A stretch of 64,000 nt of DNA from Asticcacaulis sp051956075. Its GTDB lineage: Bacteria > Pseudomonadota > Alphaproteobacteria > Caulobacterales > Caulobacteraceae. A model generated the notes under the pieces. The model saw only the letters and a program-made list of their open reading frames with translations. It was not told where the DNA came from and made no database searches. The stretch covers positions 62,001 through 126,000 of the forward strand of contig NZ_JBQCGA010000036.1 in NCBI RefSeq assembly GCF_051956075.1, read 5' to 3'. The translations under genes and the position numbers were made by a program. Below are positions 53,686-63,593 of this stretch, in pieces; within the stretch, counting starts at the first letter, position 1; each line of letters starts with the position of its first letter.

Positions 53686-54237
53686 TTACGACGCCTTGGC
53701 TTTGTCCTTGTCGGCGGGGCAACCGATTTCGGCGCAAACCCGCTTTTGCGTTTCGGCCATCATGTCGGGCATGAAGCTGGGCATCATGCCCATCACCTTG
53801 GCCATGACCTGAGGCGTCTTGGCCAGCATGGACTGGCCGACCGGGCTTTCATAGAAGTTGTCCATCGCGGTCAGTTCGTCCATGGTGAACACGTCGGCAT
53901 AGGCCTGCGCGGTGGCGTCGAGGATCTTGGGCAGATATTCCTGATCGACCTCCATCACGATGCCCATGACCTTCTGCATCTTGGCCGAATCCGCGTCGGT
54001 CAGCTCTGGGTGCGATTTTTTCAGGCCCTCGATCATGGCGGGCGTCATCTGCTGCATCATGCCCTTCATCATGGCGTCAAGGTGCATGGCTTCGAACATG
54101 CGATGCGTCAGGGCCAGCTTTTCCGGCGTGGCGGTTTCGGCGGCGGCGGGCGCAGCGCCAGTTTGGGCGGCGGCCATATGCGGCACAGCCGTGAAGAAGC
54201 ACGCCGCGAAGGCGGCGGACAGAATGAATTTACGCAT
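53686..54237 (-). CDS. DUF2059-domain secreted protein
   Basis: The 183-residue protein has a signal peptide (about 1-24, FILSAAFAACFFTAVPHMAAAQ) and a helical DUF2059 domain rich in Met (MFEAMHLDAMMKGMMQQMTP, DVFTMDELTAMDNFYESPVG). A pair of Cys sits at the C-terminus (RVCAEIGC). Members are periplasmic proteins of unknown function. It lies between two TonB receptors on opposite strands, with its own terminator. Confidence 0.85.
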   Translation of the reverse strand: MRKFILSAAFAACFFTAVPHMAAAQTGAAPAAAETATPEKLALTHRMFEAMHLDAMMKGMMQQMTPAMIEGLKKSHPELTDADSAKMQKVMGIVMEVDQEYLPKILDATAQAYADVFTMDELTAMDNFYESPVGQSMLAKTPQVMAKVMGMMPSFMPDMMAETQKRVCAEIGCPADKDKAKAS

Positions 54238-54408
54238 GGAAAATCCCCCGAAAATGTAAAACCGGACTCAACGATCCGGCGTCGTCATATTAGACCTGAG
54301 CCTAAGCGCGTGGAAGTGAAATCGGTGTCGCTGAAGGCCTTTTCGCTCTTCGCACTCCATCTTGATGCTTCAATCGAGCGTGAAGATGGAATAGGCGGTG
54401 TCGCGGAC

Positions 54409-54440
54409 GAAAAAAGAGCCGCCCCAAAGGACGGCTCTTT
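54409..54440 (-). terminator. Intrinsic terminator of the leftward TonB receptor
   Basis: On the minus strand AAAGAGCCG (complement of 54432-54440) pairs with CGGCTCTTT (complement of 54413-54421), followed by further T residues. It lies 25 bases after the receptor stop at 54466. Confidence 0.85.
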
Positions 54441-54465
54441 CTAAAATCGAACGGGTCGATTTAAC

Positions 54466-57360
54466 TTAGAAGTGCTTGTTCAGCGTGAAGTACACCGAAC
54501 GACCATAGAGATCGTACATATTCAGCGCCGCGGTGCCGATGCGGAACTCGCCGGACGAGAGGGTCGGCGCCTTCTTATCAAACACGTTATCGACGCCAAC
54601 CGTCATTTCGAAATTGTCGAAGCGACGCGTGACAGCAAGGCTGTGCAGGACGTAGAACGGCGTGGACAGCAAGATGCGATAGCCATTCGGGTAGTTGGCG
54701 GTCTTCGGTTGCACGTCGCTGTAATTATAGAAGCGACGGTCGGAAGCCTGACCTGTCATCTGCATGCCCCAATGATATTCCCAATCGCCCGTCGAGAAGT
54801 TGACATTGGTCTGATTGGTGAAAACAGGGTTGCCGACGCTGCCGGTGTAATCGACGGTGTTTTCGCCAATCGTCTCGGCGTTTTTCGTTTGCCATGACGA
54901 GCTGGAATAGACTTGAAGGCGACCGAACTGGAACTTCTTCTTATAGTCGATGCGCAGGCTTACGTTTTCGTTCTCGACAGTGGCGATATTGATATAATTG
55001 TCATGAACGACCGTGATGTCGTGCGTCTTCGGGTCGCGCGTGAACAATGTGCAGTAATCGTTCGGGAAGGTCTGATTGCCATAGCAGGCGTTGATAATGT
55101 TTTGCGATCCGAAGTGGTCGATCTTATTACTGTCTTTGATCGTGTTGTAATTGACCGTGACCTTCAGGTCGGCGAAGGACGGGGTCCAGGACACGCCATA
55201 ATTGGTATTGATCGCCGTTTCCGGATTCAGACCAGCGCCTCCGCCCGTATAGATGAGCGAGGAGGAAAGCGCGCCGGCATAGTCAGATGGGACGCCATCG
55301 GCGGCGCAACGTTGCTGCAGACGCGAATTGTCCGACTCGCCCCATTTGGTGCACGGGTCATTCAGGTCGAGGAAGCCGGTTTGGTTCGCCAGATGGGCTT
55401 CATAGATGGTCGGAGCGCGGAACGACGTGCCATGGGTGACAGTAAAGCCGATCGAGTTGGTGATGCCCCAGACCAGGCCAAGCTTGTAGGTGCCATTTGA
55501 ACCCGCGCTGGAATAGTTCGAGTAACGGCCAGACATGGTGAGGTCCAGCTTTCTGAACAGCGGCTTATTCTTGATCAGCGGGACGTAGAACTCGGCATAG
55601 GCCTGCTCAGACGTAAAGGCGCCCTTGGTGATGCCGGTCGTCGAGAAACCCCAGTAGTTCGAGTTCCGGGCGTTATAACCCGGCGTGTCGTTCATCTGAT
55701 CGCTTTCAAAGAAGACGCCGACCACCGAGCTGACCGCGCCCGCCGGCAGGGAGAACAGATCGCCGGAGATATTGGCTTCCGCAGTCTGCTGCAGATAGGT
55801 GGTGTGGCCGTATTCATAGCCGAACAGGAAGTTGTACTGATCCGGCGTGAACTTGCCTTGCAGGACATTGTCCGAGAACCACGGAATATCCATGCAGGCG
55901 GCGTTCGAATAAATAATGTCAGGCTGGTAGCATCCGGAGCCGTCAGGGGTTGGGTCCGTCGTGGCGGTCACGCGGTCGTTATAGATAAAGGTCTGGCCGT
56001 ATTTGGCCTTGCTCTGAGAGACCTGATAATTGGCGTCATAGGTGAAGCCCGACAGGAAACCCTTGTCGAGCGTGCCTGTTACGCCAACGACGCCACGCAG
56101 GTAATCAACATCGGCATTTGTGTTGTTCGCGTAGGCAATAATCGGCCGGGCGTAGCCCAGTCCGCCCACGCTCATGAGGCCCGCTGCGACCGTATTGCTG
56201 CCATTGTACGGGGAAACGTAAGGGAACAGCTGATAAATCCCTGTGTTTTCACTGACACGGCGATTGTACAGGAGCTCGGTGTAGAGGCTGGCGGTCGAGG
56301 ACAGATCATAGCCGCCATTGACAAGCAGGCTGAAGGTGCGCACCGGCTGGTACACGGTTTGGGCGCCGTATATGGGGGAATCGTAGTTCAGGTACGGATA
56401 GGTGGCCAGATTGCCGGAGCGGCCCGCCCGCACCCAGTCCGGGAGGTAGGAGGCAAGGCCTGCCGCCGGCACATTCGGGTAGCGCGTATGGGTCGGATCG
56501 TACTGGAATTCGCCGGCGAAGCCGTAGCCCTGGAAGCTGTTGTTCAAGAGGTTCAGGCACTTATAGTTGCCATTGCTGTCCAGATAGTCCGATCTTGCGC
56601 CGGATGTTGGGTCGAAATAGACCTGCTGGGCGCAAGCCGTGTCCTTGCGTTGCGAGACTGTCAGGCCGGTCTGATTGTGATAGCTGGCGATAAAGGAGAG
56701 GAAACCCTTGTCGAACGTCTTTCCGCCGTCGATTGTGGCGGTATAGCTCGATCCGCCGCTTCGGGTCGGCACGTCGCCATGAACGATGAAGTCAAAACCG
56801 TCCATATTTTTCTTGGTGATGAAGTTCACCACGCCGCCGACAGCCTCGGAGCCGTAGATCGATGAGGAGCCGTCGAGCACGATGTCCACCTGGCGGAATG
56901 CGTCGAGCGGCAGAACGTTCAGGTCGATCGGACCGACCGTGCCGCCGATGCCGGCAGGGCCCATACGACGACCGTTGAGAAGGATCAGCGTATTCTGGGC
57001 GCCAAGTCCATAGAGGGACAAGGTCTGTACGCCGGAACCGCCAGTAACGACGTAACCGCCAAGGAGCGTATTCGTCTGCTGCGTCGACGCCGCCTGCGGC
57101 AGCTTCTGCAGGAGGTCGGCGACGTCAGAATTGCCGTTCTGGACCGCGTCCTCGGCTGTAATCGTCGTGACGGGCGATGCGGAGTTCATGTCCTTGCGAC
57201 GAATGTGGGTGCCCGTGACCACGACTTCGGTGATTTGATCGTCGGCCTTGGGCGCATCGCTCGTCTTGGCGTCTTGAGCTTGCGCATGCGCGCCCAGGCT
57301 GAGGGTCGTCAGAACGGTGGAGGCCAGAATGGCGGTCTTAAACAGACGAGAATGTCTCAT
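54466..57360 (-). CDS. TonB-dependent receptor
   Basis: I start at ATG 57358-57360 (964 residues), where the signal peptide begins (MRHSRLFKTAILASTVLTTL). The frame is open further back, but without features. The mature protein opens with a TonB box region (DQITEVVVTGTHIRR) and a plug (about 45-170; VVTGGSGVQTLSLYGLGAQN, VDIVLDGSSSIYGSEAVGGV). A barrel ends in Phe (RSVYFTLNKHF). No STN or carboxypeptidase-like domain is present. It is divergent from an S9 peptidase gene, suggesting peptide uptake coupled to hydrolysis. Confidence 0.93.
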   Translation of the reverse strand: MRHSRLFKTAILASTVLTTLSLGAHAQAQDAKTSDAPKADDQITEVVVTGTHIRRKDMNSASPVTTITAEDAVQNGNSDVADLLQKLPQAASTQQTNTLLGGYVVTGGSGVQTLSLYGLGAQNTLILLNGRRMGPAGIGGTVGPIDLNVLPLDAFRQVDIVLDGSSSIYGSEAVGGVVNFITKKNMDGFDFIVHGDVPTRSGGSSYTATIDGGKTFDKGFLSFIASYHNQTGLTVSQRKDTACAQQVYFDPTSGARSDYLDSNGNYKCLNLLNNSFQGYGFAGEFQYDPTHTRYPNVPAAGLASYLPDWVRAGRSGNLATYPYLNYDSPIYGAQTVYQPVRTFSLLVNGGYDLSSTASLYTELLYNRRVSENTGIYQLFPYVSPYNGSNTVAAGLMSVGGLGYARPIIAYANNTNADVDYLRGVVGVTGTLDKGFLSGFTYDANYQVSQSKAKYGQTFIYNDRVTATTDPTPDGSGCYQPDIIYSNAACMDIPWFSDNVLQGKFTPDQYNFLFGYEYGHTTYLQQTAEANISGDLFSLPAGAVSSVVGVFFESDQMNDTPGYNARNSNYWGFSTTGITKGAFTSEQAYAEFYVPLIKNKPLFRKLDLTMSGRYSNYSSAGSNGTYKLGLVWGITNSIGFTVTHGTSFRAPTIYEAHLANQTGFLDLNDPCTKWGESDNSRLQQRCAADGVPSDYAGALSSSLIYTGGGAGLNPETAINTNYGVSWTPSFADLKVTVNYNTIKDSNKIDHFGSQNIINACYGNQTFPNDYCTLFTRDPKTHDITVVHDNYINIATVENENVSLRIDYKKKFQFGRLQVYSSSSWQTKNAETIGENTVDYTGSVGNPVFTNQTNVNFSTGDWEYHWGMQMTGQASDRRFYNYSDVQPKTANYPNGYRILLSTPFYVLHSLAVTRRFDNFEMTVGVDNVFDKKAPTLSSGEFRIGTAALNMYDLYGRSVYFTLNKHF

Positions 57361-57731
57361 TACAAAAAACCCATGTGAACATATTGCGACGCCACACACT
57401 TGCCACACGATGGTCGCAAATCAAACGAAATGCCGATGCGTTTCGATTTCAGGTTGCTAATGAGACAAAATAGTCACATTTTCAACCGGGGGCGAAATTG
57501 ACGAAAAATGGGCCCATAACGGGGCAAAACGTCTACGAACGGCTGTGTGATCGGATCAATTTCTTTAGAAAACTCGTTGCGATGACAACTATGACCAGGG
57601 GTTAAGTTGCAACCGATACATGAATGTCACATGGCGGAATTTTGTCGGACCTGTGGCGATCGTGCGTCAAAAAATGCCTTGGCGAAACGGATTTAGCGTT
57701 TATTCCAAAGGGACAGGCAAGGAGTGCAAAT
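57361..57731. other. Divergent intergenic region (TonB receptor / S9 peptidase)
   Basis: About 370 bases without a supported gene. It is AT-richer than the flanks, and carries the promoters of both divergent genes. I see no firm operator. The peptidase ribosome binding site AAGGAG lies at its right end. Confidence 0.5.
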
Positions 57732-59828
57732 ATGAATCTGAAGCTTCGGCTTTTCACAGCATGCGCCGCAGTGGCGATCGCCCTTGGCGCCGCGCCAACC
57801 CTGGCGGCGGTCGCCATACCCGCAACGGCGCCAAGCGCGGATGATTACGGCGCCGTAGATCGGATCGCCAGCGTCAGCCTCGCCCCGGACGGTCAGCATG
57901 TCGCCGCGATTGTCTCAACCGATGGCAAGACGCGCGTCGTGGCGGTTTTTGATCTCAACCATGCCGACCAGGCGCCAAAGATCATTCCCACCGCGCCGGG
58001 CCTGGATATCCAAGACGTCGCCTTTGTGAAGAATGATCGCATGGTGCTGACCCTGGTGCAGAAGTTCGATATCGCCGGCGCCCATACGCACGCCTATCGA
58101 AGCGTCATAACCGATACGACGGGATCCTTCTTCCAAACCCTGTCTCTCGCCCATAGCGGTCAGGACAAGGAAAACGCTGGCGTATCTTATGAGGTGCGCA
58201 ATGATATGGGCGGTTTTGGCGGCATGAGCATCGAGTCGTCCTTGCCTGACGACCCCGACAATATTCTCGCCAGAGACGCAGAAACCGGCGACATTTATCG
58301 CGTCAACCTGCACGGCTCCAAGTCGAATTTCATCTATCAGAAGGTCTATACGGGCTCAGAAAAGTTCGGCGCGGAAACCTGGGATTTGCATCATAAGGAT
58401 GTGCTGGCGCGCAAATCCGTCGATTTCCAGGACGGCCACCCCTACATCGCCTTCTCTTTTCGTAATCCTGACACCGGCGCCTGGGAGGAGCATATGCGCT
58501 TCTTCGTCAAAGACCGGGAAGACGCCGAAATCCTGGGCTTCACCAAGGATCCCAATGTCGCAATTCTGCGGCTGAACCATGGTCAGGACAAGACGGCCAT
58601 CTATGAATACTCAATTCGCGAACGCAAGCTGAGCGAGCCCCTGTTCGCCAACGCCGCCTTCGATACGACCGGGGTCATCACCTCGCGCGCGCCGGCCGAT
58701 TACGGCGCCATCATCGGCTACGCCTATAGCGGCCCCACAGGCAATGACGTCTACTGGGACGACGATCAGATGGTCGCGGTCGACGCTGCGGTCAAGAAGG
58801 CGTTGGGCGAGGTTGACGCGCCGCTGATCTGGACCGATGCGGCCTCCGGTCAGAAGATGAAGATCAGCATGCCGCAAAATATTGCCGTGCACATCGAGAG
58901 CATGAGCAATGATCGCAAAACCATGATCATTGAGCGCGAAGGCCCCAAACTACCGCCGGAATATTATATTTATCAGTACGGTAAGGGGCTGACGGCGATC
59001 GGTAAGTCGCGACCGCAGATCAAGCCGGACGATCTGGGAACGACGACGCTCGTCCAGTATCCAGCAAGAGATGGTCTAATCATCGCCGCTTATCTGACCA
59101 AACCCAATCCCGATATCTGGGGCAAGGGGCCTTATCCTGCGATCGTCGTGCCGCACGGCGGGCCTTGGGCGCGTGACGGATGGGTTTGGGATCCGACCGG
59201 CTGGAATCAGTATTTTGCGGCGCGCGGCTATGTCGTGATCCAGCCTCAGTACCGCACGTCGACCGGGTGGGGGCAGAAGATCGCGCGCGAGGGCGACAAT
59301 CAGTACGGGCTGAACATGTCGGATGACAATGACGACGCTGCGCTGTGGCTGGTGTCGCAGGGCTTGGCCAGCAAGGGTCATATCGCGTTACACGGCTATT
59401 CCTATGGCGGCTTCGCGGCCTTTGAGGCGGGCGCGCGCAGCGTCAATGACGACGTCTTCCGCTGCGCCATCGCCGGCGCGGGCGTCGCGGACCTCGAGCG
59501 CTGGAAGCACTATGCCGGCGAGAGCCGTATCCAGCGTGAGGCGCTGGCCGACACCATGACCGGGCTCAATCCCTGGGATCATGTCGATGATTTCAAGATT
59601 CCGATGCTGGTCTATCACGGCAATCGCGATCAGCGCGTGCCCTTCCCCGAAGGCAAGGCGATGTACGACAAGCTCAAGGCCGCCGGCAAGGACGCCCAGT
59701 TCATTGAGCTGCAGGACATGGGACACCAGATCAATCTGTGGAGCCCGCAAAACTTTCACGACGTTCTGACGGGCGTTGAAACCTTCCTGGCCAAGGACTG
59801 CGGACCTGGCGGCATTGAGGGCCAATAG
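57732..59828 (+). CDS. S9-family prolyl-oligopeptidase-like peptidase
   Basis: I choose ATG 57732, which follows AAGGAG, giving 698 residues; the frame is open to 57624. A signal peptide is visible (about 1-26, LFTACAAVAIALGAAPTLAA). The N-terminal part (about 35-430) is a beta-propeller-like region. The C-terminal alpha/beta hydrolase domain has the nucleophile Ser557 in HGYSYGGF, an Asp in HGNRDQRVPF and a His in DMGHQINLW. S9 peptidases cleave short peptides, commonly dipeptides or after proline. Location is the periplasm. The divergent TonB receptor suggests it degrades imported peptides. Confidence 0.9.
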   Translation: MNLKLRLFTACAAVAIALGAAPTLAAVAIPATAPSADDYGAVDRIASVSLAPDGQHVAAIVSTDGKTRVVAVFDLNHADQAPKIIPTAPGLDIQDVAFVKNDRMVLTLVQKFDIAGAHTHAYRSVITDTTGSFFQTLSLAHSGQDKENAGVSYEVRNDMGGFGGMSIESSLPDDPDNILARDAETGDIYRVNLHGSKSNFIYQKVYTGSEKFGAETWDLHHKDVLARKSVDFQDGHPYIAFSFRNPDTGAWEEHMRFFVKDREDAEILGFTKDPNVAILRLNHGQDKTAIYEYSIRERKLSEPLFANAAFDTTGVITSRAPADYGAIIGYAYSGPTGNDVYWDDDQMVAVDAAVKKALGEVDAPLIWTDAASGQKMKISMPQNIAVHIESMSNDRKTMIIEREGPKLPPEYYIYQYGKGLTAIGKSRPQIKPDDLGTTTLVQYPARDGLIIAAYLTKPNPDIWGKGPYPAIVVPHGGPWARDGWVWDPTGWNQYFAARGYVVIQPQYRTSTGWGQKIAREGDNQYGLNMSDDNDDAALWLVSQGLASKGHIALHGYSYGGFAAFEAGARSVNDDVFRCAIAGAGVADLERWKHYAGESRIQREALADTMTGLNPWDHVDDFKIPMLVYHGNRDQRVPFPEGKAMYDKLKAAGKDAQFIELQDMGHQINLWSPQNFHDVLTGVETFLAKDCGPGGIEGQ

Positions 59829-59903
59829 ACAGATAACCGCTGCGCGTCTAACCGAAAGGCGATCGTTCGGGCAGGCTTGACGCTATATCGTCTGGGCCGG
59901 ACG

Positions 59904-59937
59904 AAAGGGAAGGGCGTTGGCGCGCCCTTCCCACCTT
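59904..59937 (+). terminator. Intrinsic-type hairpin, copy 2 of the duplicated element
   Basis: Arms GGGAAGGGCG (59907-59916) and CGCCCTTCCC (59923-59932) with the same TTGGCG loop and the same flanking AAA and ACCTT as at 53522-53555. Here the downstream sequence is CCTTGCG without a T run, so termination may be weaker. It lies 75 bases after the S9 peptidase stop. Confidence 0.8.
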
Positions 59938-59990
59938 GCGAAAAGCGTACGGTTCAAGCTTTAGTGGATTCCGACATCAGGGAGGTCATC

Positions 59991-61553
59991 ATGTCCGCGC
60001 GTATTATCGCCTGCGCCGCTGTCGTCGCGCTTTCGCTCAGCGCCTGTCACGTCCAGACCGAGGCGACCAAGGCGTCGAATGCGGATGAGGCGGCGGACGC
60101 TTTGAAGACCGGCATGTCTGTCGTGGACATTGAGGCGGCTTTAAAGCACGGCGATTTTTCCGCCGTCGAACTGACCCAGGCGGCGCTCGATCGGATCAAG
60201 GATCAGGACAAGGATCTGCATGCGGTCATCGCGCTTAATCCTGACGCTCTGAAAGAGGCGCAGGCCATGGACGATGCGCGCAAAGCGGGGCGCGATCTGG
60301 GACCGTTGATGGGCGTGCCGGTGCTGATCAAGGACAATATCGAAACGCTCGATCCCATCGCCACCACGGCGGGGTCGCTGGCCTTGAAGGACAATGTCAC
60401 CCATCGGGATTCGCCGTTGGTCGCGCGGCTGCGCGCGGGCGGGGCGATCATTCTGGGCAAGACCAATCTGTCGGAATGGGCCAATATCCGCTCGACCCAT
60501 TCGGTTAGCGGCTGGTCGGGCGTGGGCGGGCTGGTGGCCAATCCGTTCGACCATGCGCGCACCGCCTGTGGCTCATCGTCCGGCTCCGGCGCGGCGGTGG
60601 CGGCGGGCTATGTCACCCTGGCCGTCGGCACAGAGACCGATGGGTCAGTCACCTGTCCATCGTCCATGATGGGACTGGCGGGTTTAAAGCCGACGCTTGG
60701 GCTGATTTCCAGAACCTATGTCGTGCCGATCTCGCATAGTCAGGACACGCCGGGGCCGATGGGACATTCGGTCGCCGACATCGCCGCGATGCTGAATGTG
60801 ATGGCGGGTTCCGACCCCATGGACGCGGCGACAGCGGAAGCCGACGCGCACAAGGTCGATTATACGCAAGGTCTGGCTGATTACAGTCTCAAGGGCGTGC
60901 GGATCGGCGTGCTGCGCGACATCAGCCATGACGACAAGACCAATGCAGTTTTCGACACGGCGCTGAAAAAACTGTCCGATGCGGGCGCGGTTCTGGTCGA
61001 TATCAAGGACTCATCGGTCAAGGAACCGAAGGGCGCGAACCTCAATGATGATGAGATGACCGTGATGATGACCGAGCTGAAGGCCGATCTGAACGCCTAT
61101 CTGGCGTCGACGCCTCAGGCGGTCAAGACGCGCACGCTCGCCGACCTCATCGCCTTTGATAAGGACAATGCCGATAAGGAAATGCCCTATTTCCAGCAGG
61201 AATTGTTCGAGCAGGCGCAAAAGACCAAGGGGCTGGACGATCCGGCCTACAAGAAGGCGGCGGCGCGCGCCAAGGCCAGCGCGTCTAAACGCATTGACGG
61301 CTTATTGAGCGACAACCATGTCGCCTTCCTGATCGCGCCGACCTATGGACCGGCCTGGCTTTCGGATGTCATCTATGGCGATCAGTATAATGGGCCATCG
61401 GCGACGCAACTGCCCGCCGTCTCAGGCTACCCGCATCTAAGCGTGCCAATGGGCAAGGTGCAGGGGATGCCGGTCGGACTGTCCTTTATCGGAACGAAGT
61501 GGAGCGACGCCGATCTGCTGAAAGCGGGTTATGCGTTTGAGCATATTCAATAA
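59991..61553 (+). CDS. Amidase-signature-family lipoprotein
   Basis: The start is ATG 59991 (GGGAGG 6 bases upstream), giving 520 residues; the frame is open further back through the hairpin. Residues 1-17 are a lipoprotein signal with a lipobox (LSLSACHVQ). The amidase Ser-cisSer-Lys triad is present: Lys114 in VLIKDNIET, cis-Ser in CGSSSGSGAAVAAG (about 193-206) and nucleophile Ser219 in TETDGSVTCPSS. Substrate unknown; amidases hydrolyse amide bonds. It is membrane-anchored in the periplasm and follows the S9 peptidase. Confidence 0.9.
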   Translation: MSARIIACAAVVALSLSACHVQTEATKASNADEAADALKTGMSVVDIEAALKHGDFSAVELTQAALDRIKDQDKDLHAVIALNPDALKEAQAMDDARKAGRDLGPLMGVPVLIKDNIETLDPIATTAGSLALKDNVTHRDSPLVARLRAGGAIILGKTNLSEWANIRSTHSVSGWSGVGGLVANPFDHARTACGSSSGSGAAVAAGYVTLAVGTETDGSVTCPSSMMGLAGLKPTLGLISRTYVVPISHSQDTPGPMGHSVADIAAMLNVMAGSDPMDAATAEADAHKVDYTQGLADYSLKGVRIGVLRDISHDDKTNAVFDTALKKLSDAGAVLVDIKDSSVKEPKGANLNDDEMTVMMTELKADLNAYLASTPQAVKTRTLADLIAFDKDNADKEMPYFQQELFEQAQKTKGLDDPAYKKAAARAKASASKRIDGLLSDNHVAFLIAPTYGPAWLSDVIYGDQYNGPSATQLPAVSGYPHLSVPMGKVQGMPVGLSFIGTKWSDADLLKAGYAFEHIQ

Positions 61554-61757
61554 GGGTTGCGTTGTTAGAAAAGCAACCTAAATCCAATTTGCAGGAAATG
61601 CGGTAAAAACAATCTGCGCGGTGTATATTTCTGATATTGCTTTTTTATTATTGGCCCTGACTTGAAGTGATGTGACGCCTGATCACGTTCTCCGCCTTTT
61701 TTCTGTCCTTATTTGTCGTTTCTATCATTTTAATCGCCGCTATAAGGCGATCTGAAA

Positions 61758-62360
61758 ATGCATAGGTATCGAAAAATGAAAATAATGACCTCCAAAACGC
61801 TTCTCATCGCCGCCCCGTTGCTTCTTATGCTTGGTGGGTGCGCCAGCCATCAATATGTCGATAACAAGATCACCACGGTAAATGGCCGACTTGATCAGCA
61901 AAACAATCGACTGGACCAGCAAGATGCGCATCTGTCTCAGCTCGATAAGACGAGCCAGGAAGCGCTGGATCGCGCGACGGCGGCCGGGAAACTGGCGGAA
62001 GGCAAGTTCGATTACAGCGTCGTTTTGTCCGATGACTCGATCAAGTTCGCGTCCGACAAGGCGACCCTTTCAGACGACGCCAAGGCCCGTCTGGCGCAGC
62101 TTGCGAACCAGCTCAAGTCGGATAACAAGAATGTCTATCTTGAAATCCAGGGCTTTACCGATTCGACAGGCACGGATGACATCAACTATAAGCTCGGTTC
62201 TGAGCGCGCCGAAAGCGTTCGCCGCTTCCTGAACCAACAAGGCGTGCCATTAAACCGCATGTCCTCTATCTCCTACGGCGCTGAACAGCCTGTGGCGCCC
62301 AATTCCACGAAGGCTGGACGCAAAGCCAATCGCCGCGTCGTCATCGTGGTTCTGTCCTAG
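61758..62360 (+). CDS. OmpA-family lipoprotein (peptidoglycan-associated)
   Basis: The 200-residue protein has a lipobox (LLLMLGGCASHQ), a short coiled-coil with repeated RLDQQ (about 40-60) and a C-terminal OmpA-like domain (about 85-200) with DSIKFASDKATLSDDAKARL, IQGFTDSTGTDDINYKLGSE and GAEQPVAPNSTKAGRKANRR. It binds peptidoglycan from the outer membrane. ATG 61776 (MKIM) is an alternative to ATG 61758. Right of it the DNA quality changes (island boundary). Confidence 0.9.
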   Translation: MHRYRKMKIMTSKTLLIAAPLLLMLGGCASHQYVDNKITTVNGRLDQQNNRLDQQDAHLSQLDKTSQEALDRATAAGKLAEGKFDYSVVLSDDSIKFASDKATLSDDAKARLAQLANQLKSDNKNVYLEIQGFTDSTGTDDINYKLGSERAESVRRFLNQQGVPLNRMSSISYGAEQPVAPNSTKAGRKANRRVVIVVLS

Positions 62361-62487
62361 ACGCCGCCACCGGCGTCCACAGGCGGTGTTCGAAGCAGAA
62401 ATTGATAATATAGGCTATGGAGATCGCATGTCGGCCTAGCGACCACGTAGGCGGGGCTTACCGCTCCATCGAAAGTAGAGACGCTGA

Positions 62488-62781
62488 AGCTCGGCGAATC
62501 TGCTGGCGGTCGCTCAATCGCATGGGCTGTCGCTCGACGGCATCGATATCGTGGAACTGATTGCCGAAGAACAGGATCTCGACGCAGAACATCAATACAC
62601 CATGTTCCAGCCGTCCGAAGTGGAACTGGGTGTCACGACCAAGAAGATCCTTGACGAAGTCGACAGGATCAAGCCGAGACGCGTCGTCATCGACTCCTTG
62701 TCCGAAATCAATCTTTTGGCACAAAGCACCTTGCGGTTCCGCCGCCAGGTCCTAGCGCTCAAGCAATGTTTTGCCGGTTGA
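62488..62781 (+). pseudogene. Fragment of a KaiC-family ATPase
   Basis: The reading AVAQSHGLSLDGIDIVELIA, followed by FQPSEVELGVTTKKILDEVD and VVIDSLSEINLLAQSTLRFR, matches the middle of KaiC-like ATPases. The frame is closed upstream by TGA 62485-62487, and it ends at TGA 62779-62781 right after LALKQCFAG, where normal proteins go on. Only about 98 codons remain, with no Walker A. A possible frameshift near 62487 continues the match poorly upstream (SIESRDAE). It is a remnant. Confidence 0.75.
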
Positions 62782-62893
62782 CAGTCGAAAAGGGAAGATT
62801 CTTCAGCTCAGCGAGGCGCCGGCGGGTGATTACACTGTTGGTCAATGAGAATCCACCAGGCCGACGCGTGCAGTCTAAAGACGATTCACACCG

Positions 62894-63274
62894 TTAAGCC
62901 AACCCAATAGTTCTCAATAGATCATGGAAACGAGCAATCCGACTACCAGCGAGCCGAACTCCGTCCAGATCGATATAAGGCCGAATTCGTAACGCCGTTT
63001 GAGCTTTGGTATAGCTTGGCCAGAAGTCTTGTAGGTAACTGAGGGCATCCTCCGCAGTTTGCGGCCGCCGGGTCCCACCCTGGAAGTGCTTGGCAAGCAA
63101 TCCTTCATGGCAAGGTTCTTGCCAAATGACTGTTATACCCAACCGGTCTGCTAGCCGGTCAGCTTGTGCGGCGCGCGAGAAAGCCAGTGTGGGGTCGTGT
63201 CGGGTATGATGTCTCACTCCTAAGAGGAGGGGAGTTGTTCGAGCCCGCGAGCACGCCATAGGCGAAAAATGCAC
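62894..63274 (-). CDS. Hypothetical protein, doubtful
   Basis: A 126-residue leftward frame with protein-like content in its second half (DRLADRLGITVIWQEPCHEG, then TAEDALSYLQDFWPSYTKAQ). The pattern vaguely recalls the C-terminal part of RloB-like proteins, but I cannot confirm that. The first 30 residues look non-conserved. It may be a truncated remnant within the degraded stretch. Confidence 0.35.
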   Translation of the reverse strand: MHFSPMACSRARTTPLLLGVRHHTRHDPTLAFSRAAQADRLADRLGITVIWQEPCHEGLLAKHFQGGTRRPQTAEDALSYLQDFWPSYTKAQTALRIRPYIDLDGVRLAGSRIARFHDLLRTIGLA

Positions 63275-63292
63275 TGCCGCGTAACAAAGCGA

Positions 63293-63529
63293 TCAGCGTC
63301 GACGCGTGACAGTGTAGCAACTTCGTGCACTCACCGCGTTCACAGCCGCGCAGCTACTCGAGTGCCAGGCCACCGGAAGTAAGCGCGTCCATATAGCGAA
63401 CTCGGCCTCCAGCCAGTCACCGTTGCTCAGGTTTTCCTTAATCTGGTTGCAGATTTCGAGAAAGGTCTGCACGCTAATGACATCATTTGGATCGAAAGGT
63501 CGTATAAGGAGCACATATTCATTAACCAA
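63293..63529 (-). CDS. Hypothetical small protein, doubtful
   Basis: A 78-residue leftward frame beginning with TTG, with a protein-like first half (EYVLLIRPFDPNDVISVQTF) and a low-quality tail. Not recognised. It lies in the same AT-richer, broken region and may be a remnant. Confidence 0.3.
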   Translation of the reverse strand: MVNEYVLLIRPFDPNDVISVQTFLEICNQIKENLSNGDWLEAEFAIWTRLLPVAWHSSSCAAVNAVSARSCYTVTRRR

Positions 63530-63593
63530 AATGGCCGAATAAATGTAGGCTCGGTAACCCGAGTCTCAGTGAGCTCGCAACACAGGCTGTCCA

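Noticed and set aside
55804..56865. 353-codon rightward frame opposite the TonB receptor
   Set aside because: Shadow of the receptor; no family pattern.
61555..61578. Hairpin GGTTGC/GCAACC after the amidase gene
   Set aside because: Only 6 bp and without a T run; too weak to call a terminator.
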